Assembly: GCF_018446385.1 (NCBI RefSeq)
Contig: NC_055991.1
Span: 115,115,794-115,179,793, forward strand
Reading direction: 5' to 3'
DNA from: Zingiber officinale
Lineage: Eukaryota; Streptophyta; Magnoliopsida; Zingiberales; Zingiberaceae
DNA: 64,000 bases
This document shows, in pieces, positions 22,047-34,225 of this stretch; position 1 is the first letter of the stretch, and every line of letters begins with the position of its first letter. Position numbers and translations under genes: made by a program. The notes under the pieces were generated by a model, which was given only the letters and a program-made list of their open reading frames with translations, was not told the DNA's origin and did no database searches.

Positions 22047-23132
22047 TGTAAGACCGTTAGATTCGATAGAGGGGGGGTGAATATCGATTCGAAAATCTCG
22101 AGTTAAAACGCAGCGGAAAAAGTAAAGAAGTAAAGAGATGAACACTGTTGATTTTTACTTCGTTCGGAGCCTGTGACGACTCCTACTCGAAGGCCCGTAC
22201 TCCTTGAGTACTTTCGTTGGGCAATTCACTAGCAATTCGGATAATTACAATTTACGTACAAATATTGCTAATGAAAAAGAAAGAAAACAAAGCTAACCGA
22301 CAAACAATGAATTAATAAAGAGCCGGAGTGAGTCGTCGGAGCTTTGTGAACGTTGTTGGAGCGCAGAGCAGCAGAGTGATTGGACTCAGAGTTCTCAGCA
22401 GACTTGTATATTGAAGCTCCTGCCTGGGGCTTCTTTTATATGCTGCTCCGGGCGCCTGGATCCCTTCCGGGCGCCTGGAATGTGACGTAACACTCCCAAC
22501 CAGCATGCTCCAAGTGTCAACGTCGTCCTGGGGATAAAACTTGCCTCCGGGCGCTCGGACCCCTCTTCTCCAGAAAGTCCTTCTCCTGCCAGAAAAGGTT
22601 AGTCCGAGGCAAAATGTACCCTGCAGCAAGGATTGTTAGCACAGTTTTATAGATAAGCAAAGTATGACTTAGATTCCGTCTTTCCGAGACCGGAATCTAG
22701 TCACGATCTCGACTTAGACATCCGAAATGGATCTAAGCCGGATCGACGCCTAATGTCCCTTCCCGGAACGCGTCCTCACAGTCCTCCCTTCCAGTGACTT
22801 ACCTTTCTTACGCCAGACGTCCGGTCAGCCCGCCGACCGTCTGGACTTCTCGCCAGCGTCCGTCGGCCCGTCGACCCGCTTGGACTTCTCGCCACCTATC
22901 CGGCCCGTCGACCTAGTGGACTTCTCGCCAAGCGTCCGTCACCGTCGACCCGCTTGGACTTCTCGCCACCTATCCGGTCACGACCTAGCTGGACTTCGTG
23001 CTGACGTCAGCACGTCGACCTGTCTGGACTTCTCCCGCACACTCGATCAAAGTGTCGACAACAACACAACTAACTTAACCTATTTGTCATTCATCAAAAC
23101 TGGTTCGACCGTTAGTGCTACCCGCACCAACA
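22047..23132 (-). repeat. Element F 3' LTR (1086 bp)
   Basis: Bounded tgtaagaccg ... ccaaca in the plus direction. It carries gggcgc-rich palindromes (about 22448-22560) and a tandem array of ~40-bp units with 'cccgtcgacc' and 'tggacttctcgcca' (about 22810-23040), shorter than in the other LTR. Confidence 0.92.
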
Positions 23133-23146
23133 ATCTCCCCCTTTTT

Positions 23147-24430
23147 GATGGAATGACAACCTGGTTAAGTTAGTGAAAGCATATGTACGAAACAACATGC
23201 ATTTGTGTGGTGTTAAAGTTAAATTGGTTTAGCTAACTTAACCACCTAACCCTTCTCCCCCTTTGGCATTCATCAAAAAAAAACAAGGGTAAACAATCAT
23301 AGTGTAGAGTTACTTAAAACAATAACACTTAATCTTGAAAAATAACTGAGTTTGGTTTAGGATTCAAGGACAAAAGTATAATTTTTAAATCCAAGAAAAG
23401 ATCAAGTTGACTGGGGGGAATATAAAGATTTGAAAACTTTTAAGTTTAATTTTCAAACATAAGTGTATAAGGTCTAAATTTCAAGATTAAATTTTCAAAA
23501 CAAGTTTCAACTTTGAAACGCTTTTCAAACATAAGTTTTCAAAACCAAAATTCCAAAATTAAGTTTGAAAAATCTATTTTTCAAAACTGATTGAAATTTA
23601 TTTTTCAACACTAAGTTTGTAAAAGATTCAATTTTCAATAAAAAGTAAAACTCAATTCTTAAAAACAACTTAGTTTTATAAGAGTTAGTTTTCACAGACT
23701 AAGTAAAAAGGATAAAAAGTTTGTGATTTTAAAACAGACAATTTTGAGTTGAAAAAAAATTTCACAATTTTAAACAAGTTGATTTTGACGATTGATTTTT
23801 AAACTTTGATTTTCAAAATTAAGTTTAAAATTCAATTTGAAAAACTGAATTAGTTTTATTTCTCCCCCTGAACCTGACATTAAATTTTGAAAATATTTGC
23901 TAAAAATATTCAATTTTTTTTTTTTTTAAATGAGGTAGAATTTTCTAGAGAGATTTTAAAGAGAAGATTAAAAAAATAACGCTTAAGAAGATAATTAAAA
24001 AATAAACCTCCCCTGAATTTGATATTCCTTTATTAATCCTCCTTATTTATTAATTTTTCTAGGGGATTTAAAAGAAATTGAACCTCCCCCTGAATTGGTT
24101 GTGTTAAATTTCAAAGCCCTAACACATTTGTCTAATTTAGTAATACATATATTATTATCTCTGTATCCTTGGTATAACTGTTTATTTGAATTTGATTAAT
24201 CAAAAATTAATTAATTTTAGATTCAGGTGCTTAACTTTAGTTTAAGGTTAAATAAGATAAGATTTTATTAATTCAATAACAGTTAAGCATTATAAATAAT
24301 TTATTGATTAGTTTTTACTTGATTTAATAATTTAATACTTAGTGAAATAATTTAAATTTCATATTACTTGATTGAGTTGGTCAATGAAAGTGTTAGTTAT
24401 AATTATTATTATTATTAAAAAAAATTTTAA
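23147..24430 (-). other. Element F 3' spacer
   Basis: AT-rich, with many 'aattttcaaa' and 'aagttt' phrases and no ORF. It contains further 'tccccct' tracts (about 23251, 23861, 24007, 24083), i.e. minus-strand polypurine-like tracts. Confidence 0.6.
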
Positions 24431-26080
24431 AGGGATTTCTAAAATAGCATTTAAAAGGAATTTAAAATGATTTTTATAATATGTTTTATGTCAATTAACA
24501 TATGTTTGATTCATTTTTTATTTTAGATTTAAATTAATATTAGTGGTTAATTTAAGTTTAAATTTAAGTTTAAGTTAAAAATTTTAATTTTAATTGTAAT
24601 TTCAATATTAAGTTTTAATTTAAGATTTAATTTTCAGTTAAGTCAAATTAAAAATTAATTTTAAGGTTAAAATGATGTTTAAGATTAAAAATGAGTTTAA
24701 AGTCAAAATAATAATTTTTAAAGTGAAAATAATCTATAGAAATAATTCATTATTACTATTATTAAGTTAACAAAATTTCATTATAGTGAAAAAATAAGAA
24801 GAATTTTTCAAAATGATACAAAAATTTTTAGATAGTTTTAAAATGATTTTTAAAATATTTTTTAAATGATTTTAAAAAGTTTTTTTTTTTAAATAATTTT
24901 TAAGTTAAAATAATTTTAAAAATATAATTTTTTATATTAAAATAATTTTAAGTTAAAATAATTTTTAAGTTAAAATAATTTTTAAAATAACAATAATTTT
25001 TTAAAAGTTTTTAAAAAGAATTTTTTTTTTTTTAAAGAATTTTTAAAGTTTTTAAGATGATTTTTAAAAGAGTTTTTAAAATAATTTTTAAAATGTTTTA
25101 GAAGAATTTTTTAAAGTTTTTTTTTTTTTAAAAAATGATCTTTAAAAGAGTTTTTAAAATAATTTTTAAAAGAATTTTTTAAAGTTTTTTAAAATGATTT
25201 TTAAAAGAGTTTTTAAAATAATTTTTAAAATGTTTTAAAATAATTTTTAAAAGTATTTTTTAAAGTTTTTTTTTTTTTTAAATGATTTTTAAAAGAGTTT
25301 TTAAAATAATTTTTAAAATGTTTTAAAATAATTTTTAAAAGAATTTTTTAAAGTTTTTTTTAAAATGATTTTAAAAAGAGTTTTTAAAATAATTTTTTAA
25401 AATGTTTTAAAATAATTTTTAAAAGAATTTTTTAAAGTTTTAAAAATGATTTTTAAAAGAGTTTTTAAAATAATTTTTAAAATGTTTTAAAAGAATTTTT
25501 AAAAGAATTTTTTAAAGTTTTTAAAATGATTTTTAAAAGAGTTTTTAAAATAATTTTTAAAATGTTTTAAAATAATTTTTAACAGAATTTTTTAAAGTTT
25601 TTAAAATGATTTTTAAAGTAGTTTTTAAAATAATTTTTAAAATGTTTTAAAATAATTTTTAAAAGAATTTTTAAAAGTTTTTAAAATGATTTTTAAAAGA
25701 GTTTTTTAAAGAATTTTTAAAAATAGTTTTTAAAGAATTTTGAAAATAGTTTTTAAAGAACTTTTAAGATAGATTTTTAAAGAATTTTTAAAATAGATTT
25801 TAAAGAATTTTTAAAATAGTTTTTAAAGAATTTTTAAAATAGATTTTAAAGAATTTTTAAAATAGTTTTTAAAGAATTTTTAAAATAGTTTTTAAAGAAT
25901 TTTTTAAAGTAGATTTTAAAGAATTCTTAAAATAGTTTTTTTAAAGAATTTTTAAAAAATAGTTTTTTTAAAGAATTTTTAAAAAATAGTTTTTTTTTTT
26001 AAAGAATTTTTAAAATAGTTTTTAAAGAATTTTTAAAATGGTTTTTTAAAGAATTTTTAAAATGGTTTTTAAAATTAATA
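24430..26080. repeat. Very AT-rich tandem repeat array in element F
   Basis: About 1.6 kb made almost only of A and T. From about 25040 to 25690 a unit of ~80-110 bp recurs ('aaaatgatttttaaaagag' then 'tttttaaaataatttttaaa'). From about 25700 to 26060 a ~20-bp unit 'aaagaatttttaaaatagtt' is repeated over a dozen times. Confidence 0.9.
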
Positions 26081-26259
26081 TAATTTGAATTTGAAATTCA
26101 ATTTGAAATTCGAAATTTAATTTTAATTAATTTTAATTTAATTTGAAATTTGAAAATTAATTTTAATTTAATTTGAAATTTGAAATTTAATTTTAATTTA
26201 ATTTGAAATTTGAAAATTAATTTTAATTTGAAAATTATTTAATTTAATCTTTATTCATC

Positions 26260-26760
26260 TCACCCGATCTAGATTATCAATCAGGGAATCCTATAATTTT
26301 GTGAGATGAATTAGATTTAATTACAGAGTTTGGTTTAACTTGTGTTAGATTCAGGTTTAGCTTTGGTCTCAACAAATAGGCATTCTTCGGATAAACTTCT
26401 AAGCTTGGTGAGTCACCTGGACATCATTAGAAGTAACCAACCCTTCGAGGTTTTCCGAATAGTCCTATCCACGGAGCTTAGTACTAAACATTGGTCTACC
26501 TAGTTAGGATCCGTAAGGGGTAGCTTCGGTCAGTTCCACTTGGCCAAATGCACCAGATCGAAGCCATATCTTTCTAGACATGCGATGCCCAAGCTTCCCC
26601 AACGTATTATCATCCAAAACTTCACCAGTACTACTTGTCAAGTTAAACTTTGTCTCTTTTTAACTAATCCTAATTACCCTACCGGGTTAGTTTGTTTCGG
26701 TTACCTTGTCGGGTAAATTATTTTTGGAGGTACCAGCTATTCTGGAACCTCCCCCTAAAT
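26260..26760 (-). other. Island of mixed composition in element F
   Basis: About 500 bp of normal GC content between AT-only blocks. On the minus strand about 51 codons stay open (about 26670-26515, including 'LGKLGHRMSRKIWLRSGAF'). I do not recognise it. It may be remains of the element's lost coding region. Confidence 0.4.
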
Positions 26761-26841
26761 TGTTGATTTTTATTTTTAAGATTTCTTGTATAATTAGAGT
26801 TAGTTTTAGTTAAGTTTTAATGTTTAATTTGTAATTTAAAT

Positions 26842-28016
26842 TTAAGTTTTTAATTTTGAATTAATTAAATTGGTCAAATTATCTTTCTTTAAAAGAGTAT
26901 ATTTAATATTTAAATTTTCTTTCAATTTTAATTTTATTGGGTTAATTGACTTATCTTTCTTTAGTAACTTATTTTTAAAGTTTAGGTTTTTATTTATTTT
27001 TGAGTTAATTAAATTGTTTGAATTATATTTCTTTAAGGGTTTATCTTTTAACTTTTTATTAATTGTTAATTTTGAATTTTCTAGATTATTTTTGTTTAAT
27101 ATGTTATCTTTAACATTTAATTTTAAGTTTGTTAACTTCCATTTTGATTTTATCAAAGTGTTTGATTTTATCCTTATATTTTCTTTACCTTTTATGTTGA
27201 TATAATTAGTGGAATTTATTAAATAAGTCTTATCATTAAAATTTAATTTTTTGTTAATTAAATTATCTTGAGTTTGGATAGAATTTTCTAGATTGATATT
27301 GTCTAGATTATTAAATAATTTATTAATTGTGTCTAGATTGATATTGACCTTGTCATCCTTTTTGTTTGAATTTTCAAATTTGTTTAGGTTTAAATTCGAA
27401 TTTTTAGATTTATTAATTATTTTCAGATTTTCTGTATTTTCTAAATTAATTATATTTGTTTTATCAGAAAATATCCTAGGGGTATTTTCTGTATTTTCTG
27501 AATTAATTATATTTGTTTTATCAGAAAATGTCCTAGGGGTATTTTCGCAAGTATTGTCATGTACACTATTTTCACATATACTTTCAGATATATCCAAATT
27601 AACATGCACATATTTTAAACTACTACTAGCAAGGGTGTTTTGGTAAATATTACTAACCTTGAGCGCAACCCCTGATTCAGCAGGCTTCTCCGTTGGATCT
27701 GACTCGAGTCCGGATTCGACTTTAACTTGATCTTCTAGCTCCATTGGCGTCTCGTGAAGCTTGATCAACTGGGTCCACAGCTCATATGCATTCTTGTATT
27801 TTTCTAGTCTGCATATGATATTGTTAGGTAAAATATTACAAATAATTTTACTTACGTTTTTATTCAGTTCCGAGTTCTGAGAAGGTTTTTTTTCAATATT
27901 AGCATATAATCGATATCTACGCTTCCTAAGAAGCATTCCATTCTTCGCCTCCAGTAGTTGAAATCTTCATCGTACGGTGGTGGTTCATTGGGGTTCCATC
28001 CTTCTTGAAAAGACAT
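26842..28016 (-). pseudogene. Element F gag-like ORF with Asn/Lys-rich tail
   Basis: The minus-strand start at 28016 gives a gag N-terminus (MSFQEGWNPNEPPPYDEDF, then 'YWRRRMECFL'). A run of eight T at 27886-27893 marks a frameshift. The downstream frame (open from 27936 to the stop at 26842) continues the UBN2-like gag ('NAYELWTQLIKLHE') for about 60 codons. It then becomes a ~280-residue tail of Asn, Lys, Ile and Leu with internal repeats ('CENTPRTFSDKTNIIN' twice; 'NLINSK' and 'LLKKD' several times). There is no zinc knuckle. The tail stays open for more than 800 bp despite its AT richness. Confidence 0.72.
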
Positions 28017-28347
28017 TGTTCTTGCACACAATGAAACAAAGACAAAATCCCAAGACTTGGTCTTGGATTAGCAGTGCTAGAAAAAAATAATATTTCACTA
28101 TTTTTTTTTAAATAATAAAATATTATTAAAATATTAATAAAAAATATTATCTCAAATTTTTGAAAATGTAATATTTTGTCGATACTAAATAATAGTGAAA
28201 AGATGACGATGTATTTTTCAAAAACAGTTTTGGAGGGAAAAAACGAAAGGCGTAAGGTTTTATTTTAAAAACGAACGATATATAATTTTTCTTTAAAAAG
28301 ACCCCCTCTTTGTCTGATTGGTAATTGTACCAAATCAGAGCGGTACC

Positions 28348-28360
28348 TGCTCTGATACCA
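28348..28360 (-). other. Element F primer binding site
   Basis: Minus-strand tggtatcagagca, two bases from the LTR end at 28363. Confidence 0.9.
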
Positions 28361-28362
28361 CT

Positions 28363-29514
28363 TGTAAGACCGTTAGATTCGATAGAGGGGGGGTGAATAT
28401 CGATTCGAAAATCTCGAGTTAAAACGCAGCGGAAAAAGTAAAGAAGTAAAGAGATGAACACTGTTGATTTTTACTTCGTTCGGAGCCTGTGACGACTCCT
28501 ACTCGAAGGCCCATACTCCTTGAGTACTTTCGTTGGGCAATTCACTAGCAATTCGGATAATTACAATTTACGTACAAATATTGCTAATGAAAAAGAAAGA
28601 AAACAAAGCTAACCGACAAACAATGAATTAATAAAGAGCCGGAGTGAGTCGTCGGAGCTTTGTGAACGTTGTTGGAGCGCAGAGCAGCAGAGTGATTGGA
28701 CTCAGAGTTCTCAGCAGACTTGTATATTGAAGCTCCTGCCTGGGGCTTCTTTTATATGCTGCTCCGGGCGCCTGGATCCCTTCCGAGCGCTTGGAATGTG
28801 ACGTAACACTCCCAACCAGCATGCTCCAAGTGTCAACGTCGTCCTGGGGATAAAACTTGCCTCCGGGCGCCCGGATCCCTTCCGGGCGCCCGGACCTCCG
28901 GGCGCCCGGACCCCTCTTCTCCAGAAAGTCCTTCTCCTGCCAGAAAAGGTTAGTCCGAGGCAAAATGTACCCTGCAGCAAGGATTGTTAGCACAGTTTTA
29001 TAGATAAGCAAAGTATGACTTAGATTCCGTCTTTCCGAGACCGGAATCTAGTCACGATCTCGACTTAGACATCCGAAATGGATCTAAGCCGGATCGACGC
29101 CTAATGTCCCCTTCCCGGGAACGCGTCCTCACAGTCACTCCCTTCCAGTGACTTACCTTTCTTACCTGCCAGACGTCCGGTCAGCCCGTCGACCCGTCTG
29201 GACTTCTCGCCAAGCGTCCGGTCAGCCCGTCGACCCGCTTGGACTTCTCGCCAGCTATCCGGTCAGCCCGTCGACCTAGCTGGACTTCTCGCCAAGCGTC
29301 TGGTCAACCCGTCGACCCGCTTGGACTTCTCGCCAGCTATCCGGTCAGCCCGTCGACCTAGCTGGACTTCGTGCCAGACATCTGGTCAGCCCGTCGACCT
29401 GTCTGGACTTCTCCTGCACACTCGATCAAAGTGTCAGACAACAACACAACTAACTTAACTTATTTGTCATTTATCAAAATCTGGGTTAGACCGTTAGTGC
29501 TACCCGCACCAACA
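28363..29514 (-). repeat. Element F 5' LTR (1152 bp)
   Basis: Copy of 22047-23132 with an extra 'gggcgcccgga' palindrome segment (about 28865-28915) and more units of the ~40-bp array (about 29160-29410). Confidence 0.92.
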
Positions 29515-29519
29515 GGAAG

Positions 29520-30203
29520 TCTGCTCGAGGAGAAGGTCAGAGTTGGACTTAGGTGAGCTCAACTTCGGATGACCAGAGAATCACCCAAAGAAGAGTTAAC
29601 TAAGTTTGAAGGTTAACTAGTCTAACAGCCTGATGTGAGGTGTCTCCAAACCCTTTAGAGGGGCCCTCGCGCCTTTTGGTGGAAGGCACCTCCAATCCCT
29701 TTGGAGGCACCCTCAAGGAAGCTAAAGGTGCCCTCAAATACAGATAAACATTGGTTAGCCATTGGTTGGTTGTTGCATAGTGCATAAGTTTTATCTACTT
29801 GGATGCGCCCTAGAGTGCTCTGGAGGCGCTTCCAACCAATGGTAACTTTTTTCAAAAGGCTATAAAAAGTCCCATGGATATAGGAATTCAATAACAATTT
29901 CTATATTCAATTCCTAGCTAATTTCTAATCTATTAAAGAGTGTAAGAGACTTCTCTAGCTTCAACAAAGAAGATTCTTTTGAGTGGAGCTTTGCAACTGC
30001 CTTGTATTAACAATCATCAAGGTTGTAACTAAGTAAAAATTCTAGCATTCTTACTTATTATTTTATAAATTGTTATTCCTTTTAATGTTCATTGTTTGTG
30101 CTTAACTAATTGGTATCCTTGCTAAGTTCGAAGAGCAAGAGATTTTCCTGACTTTGGTTTCAGAGCTATTCACCTCCTCTAGATGGCCTAACGCGGATCT
30201 ACA
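29520..30203 (+). repeat. Element E 5' LTR, right piece
   Basis: Continues the LTR cut at 22046. It matches 45345-46027 ('gaaggcacctccaa', 'aggctataaaaagtccc', 'ggcctaacg...ctaca') and ends one base before the primer site. The TATA-like 'ctataaaaag' at about 29862 is in a conserved position (45697 in the 3' LTR) and is a candidate promoter. Confidence 0.88.
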
Positions 30204-30468
30204 ATTGATATCAGAGCTTAACCACCTCAGAATGACTAACCGTCGACTGAATCACCAAGACAATGGTCAGATCTAGCATTTACCCACCAAACATCCAGGG
30301 GGAGTTTGAAATGTGGAAAAAACGAATAGAGGTATTCTTTAAAACAGACTTTAAAATTCTTTTAATAATTGAATATGATTTTGTAGCGCCTAAAGATCAG
30401 CACAGAGCTGAAAAAGAAGAATCTTATGGACTAAAAAAGAACAAGCTGACTCCAATGGATAAGCCGAA
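30204..30468 (+). pseudogene. Element E gag, first piece
   Basis: From 30263 the frame reads a gag N-terminus (MVRSSIYPPNIQGEFEMW, then 'KKRIEVFFKTDF'), the same family as the M gag start near 52400. It is cut at 'KPN' by solo LTR G2 (TSD ccgaa) and resumes at 42872. Confidence 0.82.
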
Positions 30469-31638
30469 TGTCACGCCCCACAGGTAAGGTTGTCCGACGA
30501 AAATCGGACAGCACCTCCCTTGTAGCAATGACAAATGAAATCAATATACATTGTCACAAGGCTACTCACAAGCAAACTACAGCCAACACGGCTAGATGTA
30601 AACACAACCACGCAGTTTATAAGCAGCCCACACGGCTGGAAGTAAACACAACCACACAATTAATAAACAGCTCACACGGCTGAAACAAAACACAGCGGAA
30701 GTAATAAAAGAATGATTACAAAACTAGGGGTGGGTATTCGATTAAAATCAAACTGAATCAAACTGAATAAATCAAATCTAAATGAACTGATTTTTTTTTA
30801 AAATAACTGAACCGACCAAATTTCTCGTTAAAATCCGAACAAACCGAATCGATTAAAAATCAATTAATTCAGTTTTCAACTGAATAAACTGAATAATTTT
30901 AACCCCAATTCGAATTTATGTATTGTGTTTGTGTACATGTAAATTAAAATCCAGAGACCACCGATTTGATAAAACGAGCTTGCTTTCCCACCGAATTGTG
31001 TTTGTTTACCTTGTCTATATTTTATAAGCTTTTATTCATTATTGATAGCTTTTATTCCTGATCTAATGGACCAGATCAAATGCATATTGCTTTGGTGTCA
31101 ATCCAGCAACTCACGGAAATAGGTTCATATGTATAAAACGGGTTTGAGAGGTAAAAATTCTCAAACCGCATAACAAACATACAATCATCCTAAGTTTAAT
31201 CCTCAAAAATGAGGTAAACTCACCAAACAGCCCACTCTCACACATGCACTCACTCACAATCCACATTACAATACACGTTCATATCACATCACATACACAC
31301 TTAAACTCTCTTTTGCCAGCAACTCAGCTTTGCCAAACAGATGCTATTGAACCATTCAATCATTCAATCTTAATTAGCATGATATTCTACTCAGTTTTTA
31401 AATTTAACAGCTAGCTTTCCATTAAAATATCACTCAAACTATTTGTTTAAAAAAACAATTAAAGACATTCTCACGATAAGTGAAATTTGATTACGAAAAC
31501 TACAACACAGTAGCAGAAACAATAATTTGAAGGGAACCAAAGTACATATGGCATATTATGTTCACTACTGAGAAGCTCATTAAGAACTTTCACATCTTGT
31601 AGAAGCTAGAAAAGAAACAATTTCATGAAACTTCACTT

Positions 31639-33632
31639 CTACTTCATCTGGACAATTCCTGTGCTCACAAGCTTTTGTATCTTGTGCACCACCTGAGGGT
31701 TCTTAAGGAGATCCTATACTGCCTTTGGATTTTCCTAGAATTGGAAGTCAATCAAAACCTAAAAGACAGACAAAAATTTAATAATTCTACATGGAACTAA
31801 AAATACAAATGGTATAAATTAAATACAGGAACTAAAAGGTACTTGTCGCATAACATGTTCTGTTAAAATGCTTTGTATTTCTGGGTCCTACATAGTCTTT
31901 GCCTGGAAATAAATTCGAGTAAATAATATATACAAAAGTGAAACATTCACGACAATAAGTGATGTACTAACCTGTCTCTCTTTCAATTCCTCTGGACTAA
32001 TTTCCTACTGTTAATCTTATTGATCTGTTTAATGCACCTGATCATGAGCTGAAATTATATTAATATATGTGATAAAAAAATAAAAGCTTTTGATAAATAA
32101 TATCTTGAATGCATATCAACTGAAGTACATTAAACAACATTAACAAATATATGCAATACAAAAAAAAAAAACACAAGATAAGAACAACACATATTCTATT
32201 TATTTCAGTAGCTCTATGTTCATGAAAAATTAGCTTGTTTGTACTCGTGTCATGGTATATTCAAAGTCAAGTTTTATGATATATTCCTTGGCAATGTCAA
32301 ATGTCTATTCCAATAGGCCTCATTTGACCCACACTAGCCTTCTATCTATATATCAGTCTCTTGAGGATATTTGTTTCATAAGCAACACTAATTTTGTACA
32401 TTATTAAGATAGTACACCCATTGAAGAATCCTTTTAAAAATCAAATAGCTACCAAACGCAGCTCTATAAAGCTATATTACTTATTTTGACCGATCTAAAA
32501 TTAGTCTACCTTACACAGAGGATCATAAATCATTTTTTTTTTTAACGATTAAATAGGGAGATAAATATGCAAAATAAATTCAAGGTCTAGCCTACCCAAT
32601 ATGGCATGTATATTATTATTCCTTCTTCTGCTATAAATTCTAGAACACCACAGTGAGAAACTCTTTCTGTTGCACCATTGTACAACACAAATAACATCGG
32701 ATAATCAATATGTAAAGAAGTTGTGAAATACAAAATTCATCAAATGATAAAGTGAAATAAAAAAATTAATGACTATACAATAGACTTAGAAATTGAATTA
32801 ATATAAGAGATTATAAATTTCAAGCCATGTGAATGACAGTGGATAGAGAAAAATAACTATGAACCTATAGTGCAAACATTTCAACTTACCAAGATGGTCA
32901 AAGTAGAGGATGACATTATAACTGAAAGAATAAAAGTAAATCAAGTTAAAGAGGGCTAAAATGTATATAAAAGAAAATTACAATAACAACATAAGGATCA
33001 AGGAACAATTTGCTTATTTTTATCCCCCATCTCCAATTGAGGCTGCATAGATAGGAGATTTTTTTTTTTTTGTTAAAACAAACTTCAACAAATTAAACCA
33101 AAGCTTATTTGTTTTAAGCAAGGTCAACTAATTTTAAATGTACACTAGTATACTATGAAAAATACTAAGTTATGTAGTAAGCCGTGAGTATTTGATTGCA
33201 TGATTGTTAAGATTGCAATCCTATTGTTAGGAGTTAGAATCTTGTAATACAATGGCCAAAATTGCCACTAAACAATCCAAATCACTTGGTTGAAATTTCA
33301 AGAAATTAAGATCCAATATTAATTAATTGTCCTTGATTCTCACAGTTATAAACTCATGGAATATACTAACAAACTCAAATAGAAATTTCATTATTGCTAG
33401 TCTCAAACAGAATAAAAAAAACATTGGTGAAGTAAGAACTTTGCTAGTATCAAGAACAAAAATAGCATAGCCGAAGTAAGAACTTTGCAATAGCATACTC
33501 TTTCATAAGGAATTGGATTTCACCTTTCCTTGTCCTTTAGAAAATGATGGATCCAGCTCAATGCACTTCTCAACATCTTTAAAACCTTCAAGCAAAACAC
33601 CTAACTTTGTGTAGCATGCTGCCTTAGCAGTA
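31639..33632 (-). pseudogene. Captured HOP/STI1 (Hsp70-Hsp90 organizing protein) fragment with introns
   Basis: Minus-strand pieces match the C-terminal third of plant HOP. A TPR piece at 33632-33497 reads AACYTKLGVLLEGFKDVEKC and 'IELDPSFSKG'. An exon at 32048-31972 ('EELKERQ'-like end) has AG and GT at its edges. A 60-nt exon at 31902-31843 ('DPEIQSILTEHVMRQ') and a last exon from 31758 ('VLIDFQ', 'IQKLVSTGIVQM') follow, with the gene's own stop at 31639. Introns keep splice borders, so genomic DNA was captured, not mRNA. At least three in-frame stops and a frameshift make it non-coding. HOP normally links Hsp70 and Hsp90. The ~1.4 kb between the TPR piece and 32048 shows no coding match. 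Confidence 0.85.
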
Positions 33633-33854
33633 AACTTTTAAAAGCTTAAGTCATCAAATGTAAAAATGCTATGAAAAAGGCTGAGTAGGAGTTAGAATTA
33701 CTATTAACAAGTGGGTGTTTTTTATTACACAAGACAATCTAGGCAAAATTACAATGAGCACAAAAGGTTCTAGGCTAACAGATCATCTACTTGTTTGAGA
33801 TATACAAAAAACTTCATACAATATTTTGATTGCATCAAGATAAAAATTCATCAT

Positions 33855-33940
33855 TTGGAGAGCAGTTTCAATGCATAATGCAACAAGGTCAGCCCCAACA
33901 AAGCCATGTGTCTGCAATCCTTTCCAAATCAACCTGCATT
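33855..33940 (-). pseudogene. Captured CDC48/p97 fragment
   Basis: Minus strand from 33937: an acceptor-like 'aatgcag' precedes 'VDLERIA', then after a small frame change 'THGFVGADLVALCIETALQ'. This is the D1 AAA+ region of plant CDC48 (normally ...DTHGYVGADLAALC...). Only about 28 codons are recognisable. It lies between the transposase 3' end and the HOP fragment, so the hAT carries pieces of two unrelated host genes. Confidence 0.75.
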
Positions 33941-34225
33941 ATATAAATCAAATTGTATAAAATTAACATGTATACTACCACATGTTTATTGAACAAGGTA
34001 ACAACAATTGGAAAGGATCACTTACATCATTAGATAGCTTCAAGGTCAATTTAAATAAAATATAATATTTAAACATACCATTGTTTATCACCGGTGTTGT
34101 CGAAGAAGACGAGTCCATTATAATTTTTGAGAATTCTGATAAAAAAAATGCAAGTTATCACAATACTCTTTATAAGTTATAATTATAAATAAAAACTTAT
34201 TATCTTTTTTCTAAAAAAGAAAAAC

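Larger units (their letters stand above)
22047..29514 (-). mobile_element. Element F: young non-autonomous LTR element with gag-type ORF
   Basis: Perfect TSD ggaag at 22042-22046 and 29515-29519. Read on the minus strand: 5' LTR 29514-28363, primer site tggtatcagagca (28360-28348), gag ORF, AT-rich low-complexity region, polypurine tract aaaaagggggagat (23146-23133), 3' LTR 23132-22047. The two LTRs are nearly identical apart from indels in a tandem array. There is no protease, integrase or RT. It fits the LARD/gag-only class. Its polypurine tract is identical to that of the Sirevirus at 12682, and its primer site is the same type, fitting mobilisation by a Sirevirus in trans. Confidence 0.9.

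Noticed and set aside
26870..27646. Two plus-strand Phe/Leu-rich ORFs
   Set aside because: Opposite strand of the Asn/Lys-rich gag tail of element F; composition artefact.
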